Shown: positions 51,020-59,913, counted from the first letter of the stretch. The stretch: 64,000 bases of DNA from Butyricicoccus pullicaecorum (GCA_021531865.1 JAFBIW010000002.1:124001-188000), one strand, 5' to 3'. The notes: generated by a model from the sequence alone, not told the origin. Translations and numbers: made by a program.

Positions 51020-52468
51020 TCATTCGGCGGAATCCGCGCCCAGCGCGGTCAGCGTATCGGACAGCATCGAAACGAACGGCGCGACCGTGTCCAGCTTCCA
51101 CCGCTCCTGCGGCGAATGGCAGTCGGCCAGCTCCATGCCGATGCAGACGCATTGCAGGTTCGGGTTTTTCTCGCGCAGGAAGGACGGCTCCAGACCGACA
51201 TGCTGCACGCTGATCTCGGGCTCCTGCCCGACCCGCGCCCGGTAGGCCTGCGCCAGCAGGCTGACCAGCTTGCTGTCCCCTTCCGCCGGCCACGCCGAAT
51301 AGCGGCTGGTGATCTGACCGGTAAAGCCGCACATGCCGCAGACAAGCTGGTGGCTCTGGTGCAGCGCCTGCTCGGCCTGCCCGTCCACGCAGCGGATCAT
51401 CGCGTCCAGACAGAGCTGTCCGTCCGCCTGATACACGTGACCCAGATTGGACGAATCGGCGACGGCGCCGGTCTCGGGGTGCAGGGCGTACACGCCGTCC
51501 GCGAAGCCGCCCAGCGCGGTCAGCAGGCCGCTCGCCGCACCGCCGTCCATGACCTGCGCGGGCCGCGCGATCTCCTCGACCGTCAACCGTCCCTCCGGCT
51601 CGGTCTCCGCGTACCGGGCGCACAGCTTGTCCGCAAGCGATTCGATCACATCCCGGGCGGGCGCGATCGTCACGAGCTCGGCCGTGCAGGTATACGGGAT
51701 CGCGTTGAACGCTGTGCCGCCCGTGAAGGAGACCAGCGCGAAGGGCACCTCCATGCGCAGCTCGCGCAGCAGCTCGCCCATCAGCAGCACGGCGTTTGCC
51801 CGCTTTTTGCCAATATCAAAGCCCGAATGACCGCCCGCGAAGCCCGAAAAGGTCAGCCGGTAGGCCGCGCCGTTGGGCGTTTCGGGCGCGGGTGCGGAAG
51901 GACAGGGACGGGTAAAATGCTCCCGCAGGCCGCCCGCCGCGCCCACGACCATCCGTCCGAAGCGGAAGCCGTCCAGATTGATGAGGTAAGCCGCATCGGC
52001 CAGCCGTTCGGCCGGGATCTCCCTTGCGCCCAAAAGACCGATCTCCTCCTCGACCGTGCAGATCAGCCGGATGGGCGGACGGCCGGGCGCCGGGTGCTCG
52101 GCCAGCCAGAGCATGACCGCCAGACCCGCGCCGCAGTCCGCGCCCAGCGAGGACTCTCCCGCCGTGCACAACCAGCCATCCCGCTCGATCGGGCGGATCG
52201 GGTCGGTTTCCGGGTGATAATCGGGTGACCCCACCGCGCAGACCATATCGAGGTGGGCCTGCAGCAGCACGCGCGGCGCGTCCGCGCGGCCGTCCGAGGC
52301 GGGCAGGTCGCAGTACAGGTTTCCTTTTTCGTCGCAGTCGGGCGCATAACCGTCCCGGCGCAGCCGGTCGGCCAGTCTGCCGCACAGCGCGGCCTCGTTT
52401 CCCGAGCCGTGCGGCGTTTCACACAGGAAGGCAAACGCTTCCCGTACGCCCTTCGTGATCTCATCCAT
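51020..52468 (-). CDS. M20-family aminoacyl-histidine dipeptidase (PepD-like)
   Basis: Zinc dipeptidase of 482 residues; substrates are likely Xaa-His dipeptides such as carnosine. The ATG at 52468 was chosen because GAGGGA lies 7 nt before it; another ATG lies one codon earlier. Metal ligands occur in LQAHLDMV near 72-79, SLGADCGAG near 110 and TVEEEIGLLGA near 140 (catalytic Glu pair), with the PepD lid domain from about 190. The open frame continues 53 codons upstream into iolG's tail and is not used. It shares 4 intergenic bases with the convergent HD gene. Confidence 0.9.
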   Translation of the reverse strand: MDEITKGVREAFAFLCETPHGSGNEAALCGRLADRLRRDGYAPDCDEKGNLYCDLPASDGRADAPRVLLQAHLDMVCAVGSPDYHPETDPIRPIERDGWLCTAGESSLGADCGAGLAVMLWLAEHPAPGRPPIRLICTVEEEIGLLGAREIPAERLADAAYLINLDGFRFGRMVVGAAGGLREHFTRPCPSAPAPETPNGAAYRLTFSGFAGGHSGFDIGKKRANAVLLMGELLRELRMEVPFALVSFTGGTAFNAIPYTCTAELVTIAPARDVIESLADKLCARYAETEPEGRLTVEEIARPAQVMDGGAASGLLTALGGFADGVYALHPETGAVADSSNLGHVYQADGQLCLDAMIRCVDGQAEQALHQSHQLVCGMCGFTGQITSRYSAWPAEGDSKLVSLLAQAYRARVGQEPEISVQHVGLEPSFLREKNPNLQCVCIGMELADCHSPQERWKLDTVAPFVSMLSDTLTALGADSAE

Positions 52469-52533
52469 CATTGCTTCCCTCGCAGTTTCATTTTGGTTTT
52501 TCATGCTCAGCATACCACGTTTTCCCGAAAATA

Positions 52534-52574
52534 GCAAAGCCGAACGGACGATTTCCGTTCGGCTTTGCAAAAAG
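52534..52574. terminator. Terminator of the iolG-like gene
   Basis: GCAAAGCCGAACGGA / TCCGTTCGGCTTTGC, a perfect 15-bp stem with a 5-nt loop; T-rich (TATTTTC) on the minus side, which serves iolG. Confidence 0.85.
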
Positions 52575-52596
52575 AGAGAAAAGAATGATGTACGGA

Positions 52597-53610
52597 TCAG
52601 AGCTTGACGATCTTGCCGGTCTTCCACGCCTCGGTGGTCGCGTAAGCGATCTCGGTGGCCTTGGTGCCGTCGTATACGTTGACGCCCGGCTGCTTGCCCT
52701 CGCAGACGCAGTCGATAAACTCCTGCATCTCGAGCTGATACGCCTCGTCAAAGCGCTCCGGGAAAGAGCCAACGCACTCGGTGCGTGCGCCCTCTGCGTC
52801 ATAGATATCGGCCAGATTCTTGCGCGGTACGCCGGATACGCGGATGGTGCCCTCGGTGCCGATGATCTCAGTCTCTACATGGTAACCATGCGGCGCGGTG
52901 CGGCCGACGTGCACGATGCCGATGCCGCCGTTCTTGAACTTGAACATGGCCGCGCCGGTCTCGTCGTCGCCCGCGGCGCGGAACTCGGGATGCTTGAAGG
53001 TCGCGCCGGTGGCGTAGATCTCGCAGACATCCGAACCCATGAACCAGCGCATCAGGTCGATGTCATGGCTGGCCATGTCGAGGAAGATGCCGCCCGAGGT
53101 GGCCGCGAACTTGATGGAGCCTTCAACCAGTGCCTCGGGGTCGATGCCGGTCGCCTTGACCATGTAGGGCGTGCCGATCGCGCCCGCGTCGATCTTCTGC
53201 TTGGCATACGCATAGGACTTGTCATAGCGGCGCATGAAGCCCAGCATGAAGGTCAGCTCGGGATGGCGCTCGACCGCCTTCTCGGCCTGCTTGCACTGCG
53301 CAACGTCAACGCCCAGCGGCTTGTCGGAGAAGACATGCTTGCCCGCGTCCAGCGCAGCCTCGATCTGCCAGCAGTGCTCGGACGAGGTCGTGACGATGAC
53401 GACAGCGTCGATGTCGGCCTTGGCCAGCATCTCGCGGTAATCGGTGTATACGTCGGTGACGCCCAGCTTTTCCTTGGCGTATTCCAGCTCAGCCGGAACG
53501 ATCGAGCAGGCGGCGGTCAGCTCGGCGTTCGGAATCTTGAATGCGATGTTGTTGGCGTGAACCTTGCCCAGACGGCCCAGACCGGCGATACCGACTTTGA
53601 TCTTCTTCAT
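52597..53610 (-). CDS. Gfo/Idh/MocA-family NAD-dependent dehydrogenase (inositol 2-dehydrogenase-like)
   Basis: Oxidoreductase of 337 residues similar to IolG. N-terminal Rossmann motif VGIAGLGRLGKVHA at 5-18; the EKP-type catalytic loop reads SDKPLGVDVAQC near 96-107; a MASHDIDLMRWFMG block near 180 (His and Asp) is the expected substrate site. The exact sugar or polyol cannot be told. AAGGAGG-type leader GGAGG precedes the start. It diverges from a LacI-type regulator, and the two are the only genes of this unit, so the substrate pathway would have to be elsewhere. Confidence 0.85.
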   Translation of the reverse strand: MKKIKVGIAGLGRLGKVHANNIAFKIPNAELTAACSIVPAELEYAKEKLGVTDVYTDYREMLAKADIDAVVIVTTSSEHCWQIEAALDAGKHVFSDKPLGVDVAQCKQAEKAVERHPELTFMLGFMRRYDKSYAYAKQKIDAGAIGTPYMVKATGIDPEALVEGSIKFAATSGGIFLDMASHDIDLMRWFMGSDVCEIYATGATFKHPEFRAAGDDETGAAMFKFKNGGIGIVHVGRTAPHGYHVETEIIGTEGTIRVSGVPRKNLADIYDAEGARTECVGSFPERFDEAYQLEMQEFIDCVCEGKQPGVNVYDGTKATEIAYATTEAWKTGKIVKL

Positions 53611-53690
53611 ATGCGTATACCTCCAATATATTGTTCCTGTGAATTGTGTTTTTCGTTTGAATCGAGCGGTTTTTCGCTTTCCATGGTTTT

Positions 53691-53719
53691 ATTTTATGCG
53701 CTTTTCATCGGCCTGTCAA
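53691..53719 (-). promoter_or_regulatory. Promoter for the iolG-like gene
   Basis: TTGACA (complement of 53714-53719), 17-nt spacer, TAAAAT (53691-53696), about 80 nt before the start. Confidence 0.85.
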
Positions 53720-53818
53720 CATCCCTTGCAATCTTCGTTTAACCTGCCGTTTTCTTCCCCCGCCTTTTGTCCGAACCCACAAGAGAACGGGACATTTTAG
53801 CCTCATTTTTTCTGTGCC

Positions 53819-53847
53819 TTGTGACAAGCGGAATTTTATGCTATAAT
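53819..53847 (+). promoter_or_regulatory. Promoter for the LacI-type gene with a palindrome at its -35
   Basis: TTGTGA (53819-53824), 17-nt spacer, TATAAT (53842-53847) with TGC ahead of it. The -35 overlaps CTTGT-G-ACAAG (53818-53828), an imperfect LacI-like operator symmetry, so autorepression is possible. The stretch 53720-53815 between the two promoters shows no further signal. Confidence 0.7.
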
Positions 53848-53879
53848 AAAACATATCCCACGCAAAGGAGCGTTTGTCC

Positions 53880-54890
53880 ATGAAACCGACCATCCGATCC
53901 ATCGCTGCGGCGGCGGGCGTGTCCCGCGGCACGGTCGACCGCGTCATCAACAACCGTCCGAATGTCAGCCCGGCCGTGCGCGCCCGCGTCCAGCGCATCG
54001 CACAGGAGATGGGCTACCGTCCGGCGGCCATCACGAGCGACAGCACTGCCATCCGCATCGGCGTGCTCGTGCCCCAGTGGGAGGTCTCCTATTTCACTGA
54101 GAAGACCCGGCAGGGCATCGAACGCGCCGCCCGCCTGCTCGCCGCGCACGAGGTGCGGCTGGTCGTGGAGGAACTGGGCAGCCGCTCGACCGAGGAATAC
54201 GTCAAGCGCTGCGAATCCCTGCTCTCTCAGGATGTGCGCGGCATGGTCATCAACGCGCCCGACAACGTCGTCATGCAGGCCGAGGTCGCCCGCATCACGG
54301 CGGCGGGTGTGCCCGTCACGACCTACAACGCCGATATCCCCGGCTCCGACCGCATCTGCTTCGTCGGCCAGAACGAGATCCAGTGCGGCCGCATCGCGGG
54401 CGGACTGATGCACATGGCGACCGGCGGACAGGGCAGCCTGCTCATCATCACGGGCAACATGGAGTTCCACCGCCGCCGGGTGGACGGCTTTTGCAGCCGT
54501 CTGGTCGAGCTGGGCTACACCGCCGACCGCTTCGAGATCATCGAGTGCTACGAGCGGTACGACCTGACCTGCGAGACCGTCGCTTCATACTTGCGTGAGC
54601 ACGCATCTGTTTCCGGCATCTACATGAGCACCGAGAGCGTGCTCGGCTGCATGCACGGCCTGTCGCAGTCCCGCGTGCGCCGTCCGGTGCACGTCATTGC
54701 GAACGACCTGACTCCGCTCAACCGCAAGATGCTGCGGTCGGGTCGGCTGGACTTCGTGCTTGAGCAGGAGTTCTCGGCGCAGGTCTACGAGGCGATCATG
54801 CTCCTGCAGGAGCTGCTCGTGCACGACCGCCGTCCACGCAACCCGGTCAAGTATGTGCATACCACCGTCATCACGCCGGAAATGGTCTGA
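53880..54890 (+). CDS. LacI-family transcriptional regulator
   Basis: Repressor of 336 residues from the ATG at 53880 (AAAGGAG at 9 nt). The N-terminal helix-turn-helix reads PTIRSIAAAAGVSRGTVDRVINNR, followed by a periplasmic-binding-protein-type effector domain (60-330; GRIAGGLMHMATGGQGSLLIITG, EIIECYERYD). It diverges from the iolG-like gene and likely regulates it, perhaps by sugar or polyol (inference). Confidence 0.93.
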   Translation: MKPTIRSIAAAAGVSRGTVDRVINNRPNVSPAVRARVQRIAQEMGYRPAAITSDSTAIRIGVLVPQWEVSYFTEKTRQGIERAARLLAAHEVRLVVEELGSRSTEEYVKRCESLLSQDVRGMVINAPDNVVMQAEVARITAAGVPVTTYNADIPGSDRICFVGQNEIQCGRIAGGLMHMATGGQGSLLIITGNMEFHRRRVDGFCSRLVELGYTADRFEIIECYERYDLTCETVASYLREHASVSGIYMSTESVLGCMHGLSQSRVRRPVHVIANDLTPLNRKMLRSGRLDFVLEQEFSAQVYEAIMLLQELLVHDRRPRNPVKYVHTTVITPEMV

Positions 54891-54908
54891 AAATCTGATA
54901 AAATCAGG

Positions 54909-54937
54909 AAACCCGGCTCATTCGAGCCGGGTTTTGT
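54909..54937. terminator. Terminator between LacI-type gene and rlmA
   Basis: AAACCCGGCTC / GAGCCGGGTTT with a 4-nt loop and T-rich flank on the plus side (TTTTGTG); shared by the converging genes. Confidence 0.88.
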
Positions 54938-54943
54938 GTGAAT

Positions 54944-55756
54944 TTATTCTGATATTTTGCGGTACTGATGAATTTGGAACTCGATCGGCGTGCGGAGCAC
55001 GGGCTGCGCCAGCAGCCGCGCGGCAGCCTCCCTGCCGGTTTTCCACGCGTAGGGCGTCATCTGGTAGAGCGCGTGGATATCGGCCGGATCGGTCAGGGTG
55101 ATCTCATCCGCGATCCGGGTCTCGTGCTCAAAGACGAAGCCGGGCAAAGTCCGCACGGCGGTCGGGTTCTCGTAGGGCTTCGGATAGAGGATCTCCTTCA
55201 TGCCCCACAGGTGCTTTGCGCCCGGCGTGATGGTCAGCAGGCGGCCGCCCGGCCTGAGCACGCGGGCAAATTCGTCCGCGCACATGGGTGCGAACAGGTG
55301 GAGCACCAGATCGACCGAAGCATCGGCCAGCGGCAGCTCGAACAGGCTTGCGATGGCCAGCTCGACCGCGGGGCAGACCCGTCCCGCGTGACGCAGCGCG
55401 TAGCACGACAGGTCAATGCCCGCGATGCGCGCATCCGGCAGGGCGGCGGCGACCGCCGCTGTGTACCAGCCCTCGCCGCAGCCCGCGTCCAGCACGTCGC
55501 GCGGCGCAAGCGCGCGCGCCTGTTCAGCGACCGCATCCCGCAGCGGGGCGTACCAGTTGCCCGACAGGAAGCGGGTGCGCGCCTGACACATCTCGGCGCT
55601 GTCGCCCGGGTCGGCGCTCCCCCGCCGGTGCTGGCGGAGCAGATGGATGTAGCCGCCCCGCGCGGCGCGGTCATAACAGTGTCCGTTTTCACATTTTGCA
55701 GTCTTTTCGCCCATCGTCAGCGGTTTTCCGCAGACCGGGCAGCACAGCAGTCCCAT
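54944..55756 (-). CDS. rlmA: 23S rRNA (guanine-745/748-N1)-methyltransferase, RlmA-like
   Basis: Class I SAM methyltransferase of 270 residues with a four-Cys zinc finger at the N-terminus (CCPVCGKPL ... CENGHCYD), a GGYIHLL block used by RlmA, and SAM motif I DVLDAGCGEGWYTAAVAAAL near residue 88. RlmA-I and RlmA-II modify different guanosines; which applies is not evident. The start is 2 nt before the apgM stop, so they form an operon (apgM-rlmA). Confidence 0.88.
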   Translation of the reverse strand: MGLLCCPVCGKPLTMGEKTAKCENGHCYDRAARGGYIHLLRQHRRGSADPGDSAEMCQARTRFLSGNWYAPLRDAVAEQARALAPRDVLDAGCGEGWYTAAVAAALPDARIAGIDLSCYALRHAGRVCPAVELAIASLFELPLADASVDLVLHLFAPMCADEFARVLRPGGRLLTITPGAKHLWGMKEILYPKPYENPTAVRTLPGFVFEHETRIADEITLTDPADIHALYQMTPYAWKTGREAAARLLAQPVLRTPIEFQIHQYRKISE

Positions 55757-55757
55757 G

Positions 55758-56927
55758 TCATTCCTCCCCCAGCAGCAGCGTGAGCATCTGCGCCCCGGGC
55801 ACGCGCGGCCCGGCGTTGTCCTCCCGATACGGCTCGCCCGTCGTTCGTTCCCGCGTCCGGTCGTACAGCAGCCAGGGCACCGGCCCGGCCGTGTGCACCC
55901 GCAGCAAGACCGGCGTCGGATGGTCGGCCAGCACGAGCAGGCGGTAATCGGTTCCGGCCTCGTCCAGCCAGCCGGTCAGGCGGTCGAGCAGCCGTTCGCT
56001 GAAATACTCGATCGCGGCCACCTTTTCGGGCAGACTGCCCGCGTGCCCGGCCTCGTCGGGCGCTTCGGCGTGTACGAGCGCGAAGTCGAAGCCGCCCCGG
56101 GTCAGCGCGTCGAACGTGGCGAAGGCCTTACCCTCCCAGTTCGTGTGCAGACTGCCGTCCGCCCCGTCGACGGGCAGAACGGTCAGCCCCATTCCGCGCG
56201 CAATGCCGCGCAGCAGGGGCACGCCGGTCACGACCGCGCCGCACAGACCGGTCTGCGCTTCAAAATCGGGCAAAACCGGTGCTGCGCCGCCGCCCCAGAA
56301 CCAGATTCCGTTCGCCGGGTGCTGTCCGCGCGCCGCGCGCGCCTGATTGACCGGATGGTCTGTCAAAACGGCCTGTCCGGCGTAAAACAGGCGGACAAGA
56401 TCGTCATCCTCCGGCAGCGCGCCGGCCAGCGGCTGACCCAGCAGGGCGTCGGGCGAAATCCCGACCGGCATGGGTGCGCCCCGGCGCACAAGCAGACCGC
56501 GATAGCCCGCACCCGGCAGAAAGCGATGGGTCTCGTCGGTCAGCGTATCACGCAGGGCGGAAAACAGCGCGTCGGCTTCGTCTGCCGTCAGTCCGCCGCC
56601 GTCGTGCGCGAGCAGCCTTCCGTCCGAAAGCGCGACCAGATTGCACCGGACGGCCGATTCTCCGTCGGCCAGCGGCCCATGCGCCAGCGCCTCGAGCGCC
56701 GCCCGGCCGCACCCGCAGACGGCGGGCGGACAGCCCAGCAGGGTGAGCTGGGCAGGCAGACTGCCGGGCGCGCAGCCGGGCGGGATCAGGCAGGTGCTGC
56801 CCACCCGACCGCGCCGCGCCAGCCGGTCGAGACAGGGCGTGTGTGCGAACGAAAGCGGCGTTTCGTCCCGCAGGGACGGCTGCGCCAGATCGGCCATGCC
56901 GTCACCAATCGCAATGATATACTTCAC
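55758..56927 (-). CDS. apgM: Cofactor-independent phosphoglycerate mutase, ApgM family
   Basis: Alkaline-phosphatase superfamily mutase of 389 residues from a GTG at 56927 (AGGGAGG at 9 nt). The metal ligands are intact: GDGMAD (8-13), VHAEAPDEAGHAG (about 268-280) and LADHPTPVLLRVHTA (about 326-340). However, the Ser-nucleophile loop, PGSDVAN in the family, reads PGSLPAQ (residues 54-60), so Ser remains but Asp and Asn are lost. The protein could still be active or act on another substrate (some homologues are proposed homoserine kinases). Downstream rlmA shares the operon. Confidence 0.85.
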   Translation of the reverse strand: MKYIIAIGDGMADLAQPSLRDETPLSFAHTPCLDRLARRGRVGSTCLIPPGCAPGSLPAQLTLLGCPPAVCGCGRAALEALAHGPLADGESAVRCNLVALSDGRLLAHDGGGLTADEADALFSALRDTLTDETHRFLPGAGYRGLLVRRGAPMPVGISPDALLGQPLAGALPEDDDLVRLFYAGQAVLTDHPVNQARAARGQHPANGIWFWGGGAAPVLPDFEAQTGLCGAVVTGVPLLRGIARGMGLTVLPVDGADGSLHTNWEGKAFATFDALTRGGFDFALVHAEAPDEAGHAGSLPEKVAAIEYFSERLLDRLTGWLDEAGTDYRLLVLADHPTPVLLRVHTAGPVPWLLYDRTRERTTGEPYREDNAGPRVPGAQMLTLLLGEE

Positions 56928-56960
56928 CTGCCGCGCCTCCCTCATCAGAAACTGTACCCT

Positions 56961-56990
56961 ATTATATAACGTGCCAAACCGGTTTGTCCA
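56961..56990 (-). promoter_or_regulatory. apgM promoter with a 12-bp perfect palindrome in the spacer
   Basis: TGGACA (complement of 56985-56990), 18-nt spacer, TATAAT (56961-56966). The palindrome CAAACCGGTTTG lies at 56975-56986 within the spacer and -35, and 16 nt from the divergent KtrB promoter. Confidence 0.75.
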
Positions 56991-57001
56991 GCCCGCCGCA
57001 C

Positions 57002-57030
57002 TTGACTTTTCCAAACGGAGAGAATATGAT
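57002..57030 (+). promoter_or_regulatory. Promoter for ktrB-ktrA
   Basis: TTGACT (57002-57007), 17-nt spacer, TATGAT (57025-57030); start near 57038. This rules out the in-frame ATGs before that point and fixes ktrB translation at 57095. Confidence 0.85.
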
Positions 57031-57094
57031 ATGGGTATATCGCAACGTGGACAAAGATGTCCGCCCGCTGCATGACAACGAGGATATCATTATT

Positions 57095-58480
57095 ATGGTA
57101 CAGAATGAACCCAAACAACCGCTGAAACAGCGTTTTTCGCTTTCCCGTCTGACCCCGGCCCGCATTCTTCTGCTGGGCTACGCCGCCATCATCCTGATCG
57201 GCGCACTTCTGCTCTGCCTGCCGGTCTCGTCCCGCGCCCGGGAGTGGACGCCCTTCCTGTCCGCCCTGTTCACCGCGACCTCGGCCACCTGCGTGACCGG
57301 TCTGATCGTCGTGCCCACGGTGACGCACTGGTCGCTCTTCGGTCAGCTCATCCTGCTCGTCCTCATCCAGATCGGCGGCATGGGCTTTCTGACCATGGGT
57401 ATCATGATCACCATTCTGACCCGCCGCCGCATCGGCCTGCGCCAGCGGTATTCCATGCAGGAGTCCATCTCGGCGCCCAATCTGGGCGGCATCGTCCGTC
57501 TGACCCGCTTCATCTTCCGCGGCGTGCTGCTGTTTGAGGGCGCGGGCGCCCTGCTGCTTGCCCTGCGCTTCATCCCGATCGAGGGCATGGGCTTCTTCCG
57601 CGGGCTGTATTATGCGATCTTCCACTCGGTCTCGGCCTTCTGCAATGCGGGCTTCGACCTGTTCGGCAGCTCAGGCCCGGCCGGTTCGGTCAGCGGCTTT
57701 GTGGGCGACCCGCTCGTCAACATCGTCCTGATGCTGCTCATCGTCATCGGCGGTCTGGGCTTCTTCGTCTGGGAGGATCTCTCCCGCTGCCGCCTGCATT
57801 TCGCCCGCTGGAAGCTGCACACCAAGCTGGTCGTCGTGGCCTCCCTCATGCTGATCTTCGTACCGGCCGCGCTCATGCTCTACTTTGACTGGAACGCGCC
57901 CGGTATGGCACAGCTATCCCTGCACGAGCGGGTGTTTGCCGCGCTCTTTCAGTCGGTCTCGGCGCGTACCGCCGGCTTCAACTCGATCGACCTCAACAAT
58001 ATGAGCCACGCCAGCCAGCTCACCATGATCCTGCTCATGCTGATCGGCGGCTCGTCCGGCTCGACGGCGGGCGGCATGAAGACGACAACCCTCGTCGTGC
58101 TGCTGCTCTGCGTCCGCGCTTCGCTGACGCGCGAATCCGAGCTGCGCGCCTTCGGCCGCCGCATTGATATGGAAGCCCTGCGCAGCGCGGTCACGGTCTT
58201 TGTCTGCTATCTGACCCTCTTTCTGGGCGGCGGCTTCCTGCTGGTCGCCTTTGACGGCATCTCCATGCTGGACGCCCTGTTCGAGACCGCGTCGGCCACC
58301 GCGACCGTCGGCCTGTCTCTGGGCGTGACCGGCTCTCTTTCCGTCGCCTCCCGCATCGTTCTGATCTTCCTCATGTTCTTCGGCCGCGTCGGCTGCATGA
58401 CGATGATCTATGCCTACGCTGAGTCCCGCACCAACGCCGGTCTCGGCCGCCAGCCGCTTGAGAAGATCGCGGTCGGCTGA
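57095..58480 (+). CDS. ktrB: Potassium uptake protein, TrkH/KtrB family
   Basis: Membrane K+ (or Na+-coupled K+) channel subunit, 461 residues from the ATG at 57095, downstream of the promoter at 57002. Four pore-loop repeats are visible, each with a selectivity-filter glycine: TSATCVTGLIVV (about 53-64), HSVSAFCNAGFD (about 170-181), SVSARTAGFNSID (about 286-298) and TASATATVGLSLG (about 399-411). It lies 29 nt before the KtrA-like subunit. Confidence 0.93.
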   Translation: MVQNEPKQPLKQRFSLSRLTPARILLLGYAAIILIGALLLCLPVSSRAREWTPFLSALFTATSATCVTGLIVVPTVTHWSLFGQLILLVLIQIGGMGFLTMGIMITILTRRRIGLRQRYSMQESISAPNLGGIVRLTRFIFRGVLLFEGAGALLLALRFIPIEGMGFFRGLYYAIFHSVSAFCNAGFDLFGSSGPAGSVSGFVGDPLVNIVLMLLIVIGGLGFFVWEDLSRCRLHFARWKLHTKLVVVASLMLIFVPAALMLYFDWNAPGMAQLSLHERVFAALFQSVSARTAGFNSIDLNNMSHASQLTMILLMLIGGSSGSTAGGMKTTTLVVLLLCVRASLTRESELRAFGRRIDMEALRSAVTVFVCYLTLFLGGGFLLVAFDGISMLDALFETASATATVGLSLGVTGSLSVASRIVLIFLMFFGRVGCMTMIYAYAESRTNAGLGRQPLEKIAVG

Positions 58481-58509
58481 TATTTCTGCTTGAAAGGATC
58501 GTTCTGCTT

Positions 58510-59157
58510 ATGAAATCCATCCTGATCATCGGTCTGGGCCGCTTTGGCCGTCACATGGCGCTCAAGTTCATAGATCTGGGCGACGAGGTCTTCGCCATCG
58601 ACACCAAGGAGGATCGTGTCAACGATCTCGCGCCCTATGTCACCCGCGCCGAGATCGGCGACTGCACGCGCGAGCCTTACGTCACTTCACTGGGCGTGCG
58701 TGACTTCGATCTGTGCGTCTGCGCGATCGGCGACAACTTCCAGGCCTCGCTTGAGGTCGTCGCCCTGCTGCACGATCTGGGCGCGCAGCGCATCGTCTGC
58801 CGCGCGCACAGCGAGGTGCACGAAAAGTTCCTGCTGCGCACGGGTGCGGACGCGGTCATCTACCCCGAGCGCGAGACCTCGGAGAACGCCGCCGTGCAGT
58901 ACAGCATGGACAATATCTTCGATTACATCAATCTGGGCGACGATTACTCGATCGTCGAGATCCGCATCCCGTCCGACTGGGTCGGCAAGAGCCTGCGTGC
59001 GCTCGATGTGCGCAGCCGCTACAGGGTCAACATACTGGCCACCAAGCGGGGCGAGATGATCTACCCCGCGATCGCCCCGGACGCCGTGCTCGAAGCCGAC
59101 GAGACCCTCATCCTCATGGGACGGCTGAAGGACATCCGCGATCTGACCGAGGATTAA
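58510..59157 (+). CDS. ktrA: Potassium channel regulatory subunit, TrkA/KtrA family
   Basis: Cytoplasmic gating ring subunit of 215 residues with an N-terminal RCK_N Rossmann domain (SILIIGLGRFGRHMALKF at 3-20) and an RCK_C domain from about 135 (SIVEIRIPSDWVGKSLRALDV), where c-di-AMP binds in Firmicute KtrA. A c-di-AMP phosphodiesterase (gdpP) is also encoded in this window at 40156-42162, though not linked. Ends at a strong terminator. Confidence 0.94.
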   Translation: MKSILIIGLGRFGRHMALKFIDLGDEVFAIDTKEDRVNDLAPYVTRAEIGDCTREPYVTSLGVRDFDLCVCAIGDNFQASLEVVALLHDLGAQRIVCRAHSEVHEKFLLRTGADAVIYPERETSENAAVQYSMDNIFDYINLGDDYSIVEIRIPSDWVGKSLRALDVRSRYRVNILATKRGEMIYPAIAPDAVLEADETLILMGRLKDIRDLTED

Positions 59158-59165
59158 AAACGAAC

Positions 59166-59203
59166 AAAACCGCCGTTTTCCAAGCGAAAACGGCGGTTTT
59201 TTT
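59166..59203. terminator. Terminator after ktrA
   Basis: AAAACCGCCGTTTTC / GAAAACGGCGGTTTT, 15-bp perfect stem and a T-run; usable from both sides (the hemolysin-III gene ends 9 nt away). Confidence 0.93.
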
Positions 59204-59211
59204 ATGCACGC

Positions 59212-59862
59212 TTACAGCACGTAGAGGAAAACCATGAGATAGTGGCACAGGCTGCCCGCCAAAACGAACAGGTGGAACAGCTCATGGAAACCGACGACGG
59301 CGGAGAGATTGGGCTTTTTCAGAATATAAATCACGCCGCCGACCGTGTACGCCAGACCGCCCGCCGCCAGCAGCGCAATCGCGGGCGCGGGCATGGCGAG
59401 CACGACGTCAAACCGGAACACAACGGCCCAGCCCATCAGCAGGTAGAGGATCGTGCCCAGAAACCGGGGCGCGTCGATCCAGAGCAGCTTGGCCCCGATG
59501 CCGAACAGCGCGATGCCCCAGATCACGGCCAGAAAGACATACGCGTCGGGTGCATCCATGTACCGCAGGACGACCGGGGTGTAGCTGCCTGCGATGAGCA
59601 CATAGATCATGCTGTGATCGAGCTTCTTGAGCACGCGGATGACATGCTCCCCGCGCAGCGAGTAATGATAAACCGCGCTCGCGGTATACAGCGCGATGAG
59701 CGACAGGCAGAACAGCAGGACGGACAGCCCGGTTTGCAGGCTCACACCGTCCGCCACGCCGCGCAGCAGCATGATCAGCAGGCCCGCGCCCGCCGCGACC
59801 GCGCCGATGAAGTGGGAATAGCTTGAAAAAGGCTCCCTCGCCTTTAAAAATGTTTTTGGCAT
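59212..59862 (-). CDS. Hemolysin-III / PAQR-family membrane protein
   Basis: Seven-helix membrane protein of 216 residues (AAGGAG at 8 nt before the ATG). It has the family's conserved sites: SSYSHFIGAVAA near 10-20, SAVYHYSLRGEH near 60 (His and Ser of the metal site), and the C-terminal HELFHLFVLAGSLCHY with HxxxH near 193-208. Despite the name, hemolytic action is not implied; related proteins are zinc-dependent hydrolase folds. Confidence 0.92.
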   Translation of the reverse strand: MPKTFLKAREPFSSYSHFIGAVAAGAGLLIMLLRGVADGVSLQTGLSVLLFCLSLIALYTASAVYHYSLRGEHVIRVLKKLDHSMIYVLIAGSYTPVVLRYMDAPDAYVFLAVIWGIALFGIGAKLLWIDAPRFLGTILYLLMGWAVVFRFDVVLAMPAPAIALLAAGGLAYTVGGVIYILKKPNLSAVVGFHELFHLFVLAGSLCHYLMVFLYVL

Positions 59863-59913
59863 AATCAACGCTCCTTCCTTCTATATAGTTTTAAAAACTA
59901 CATCACGATTATT

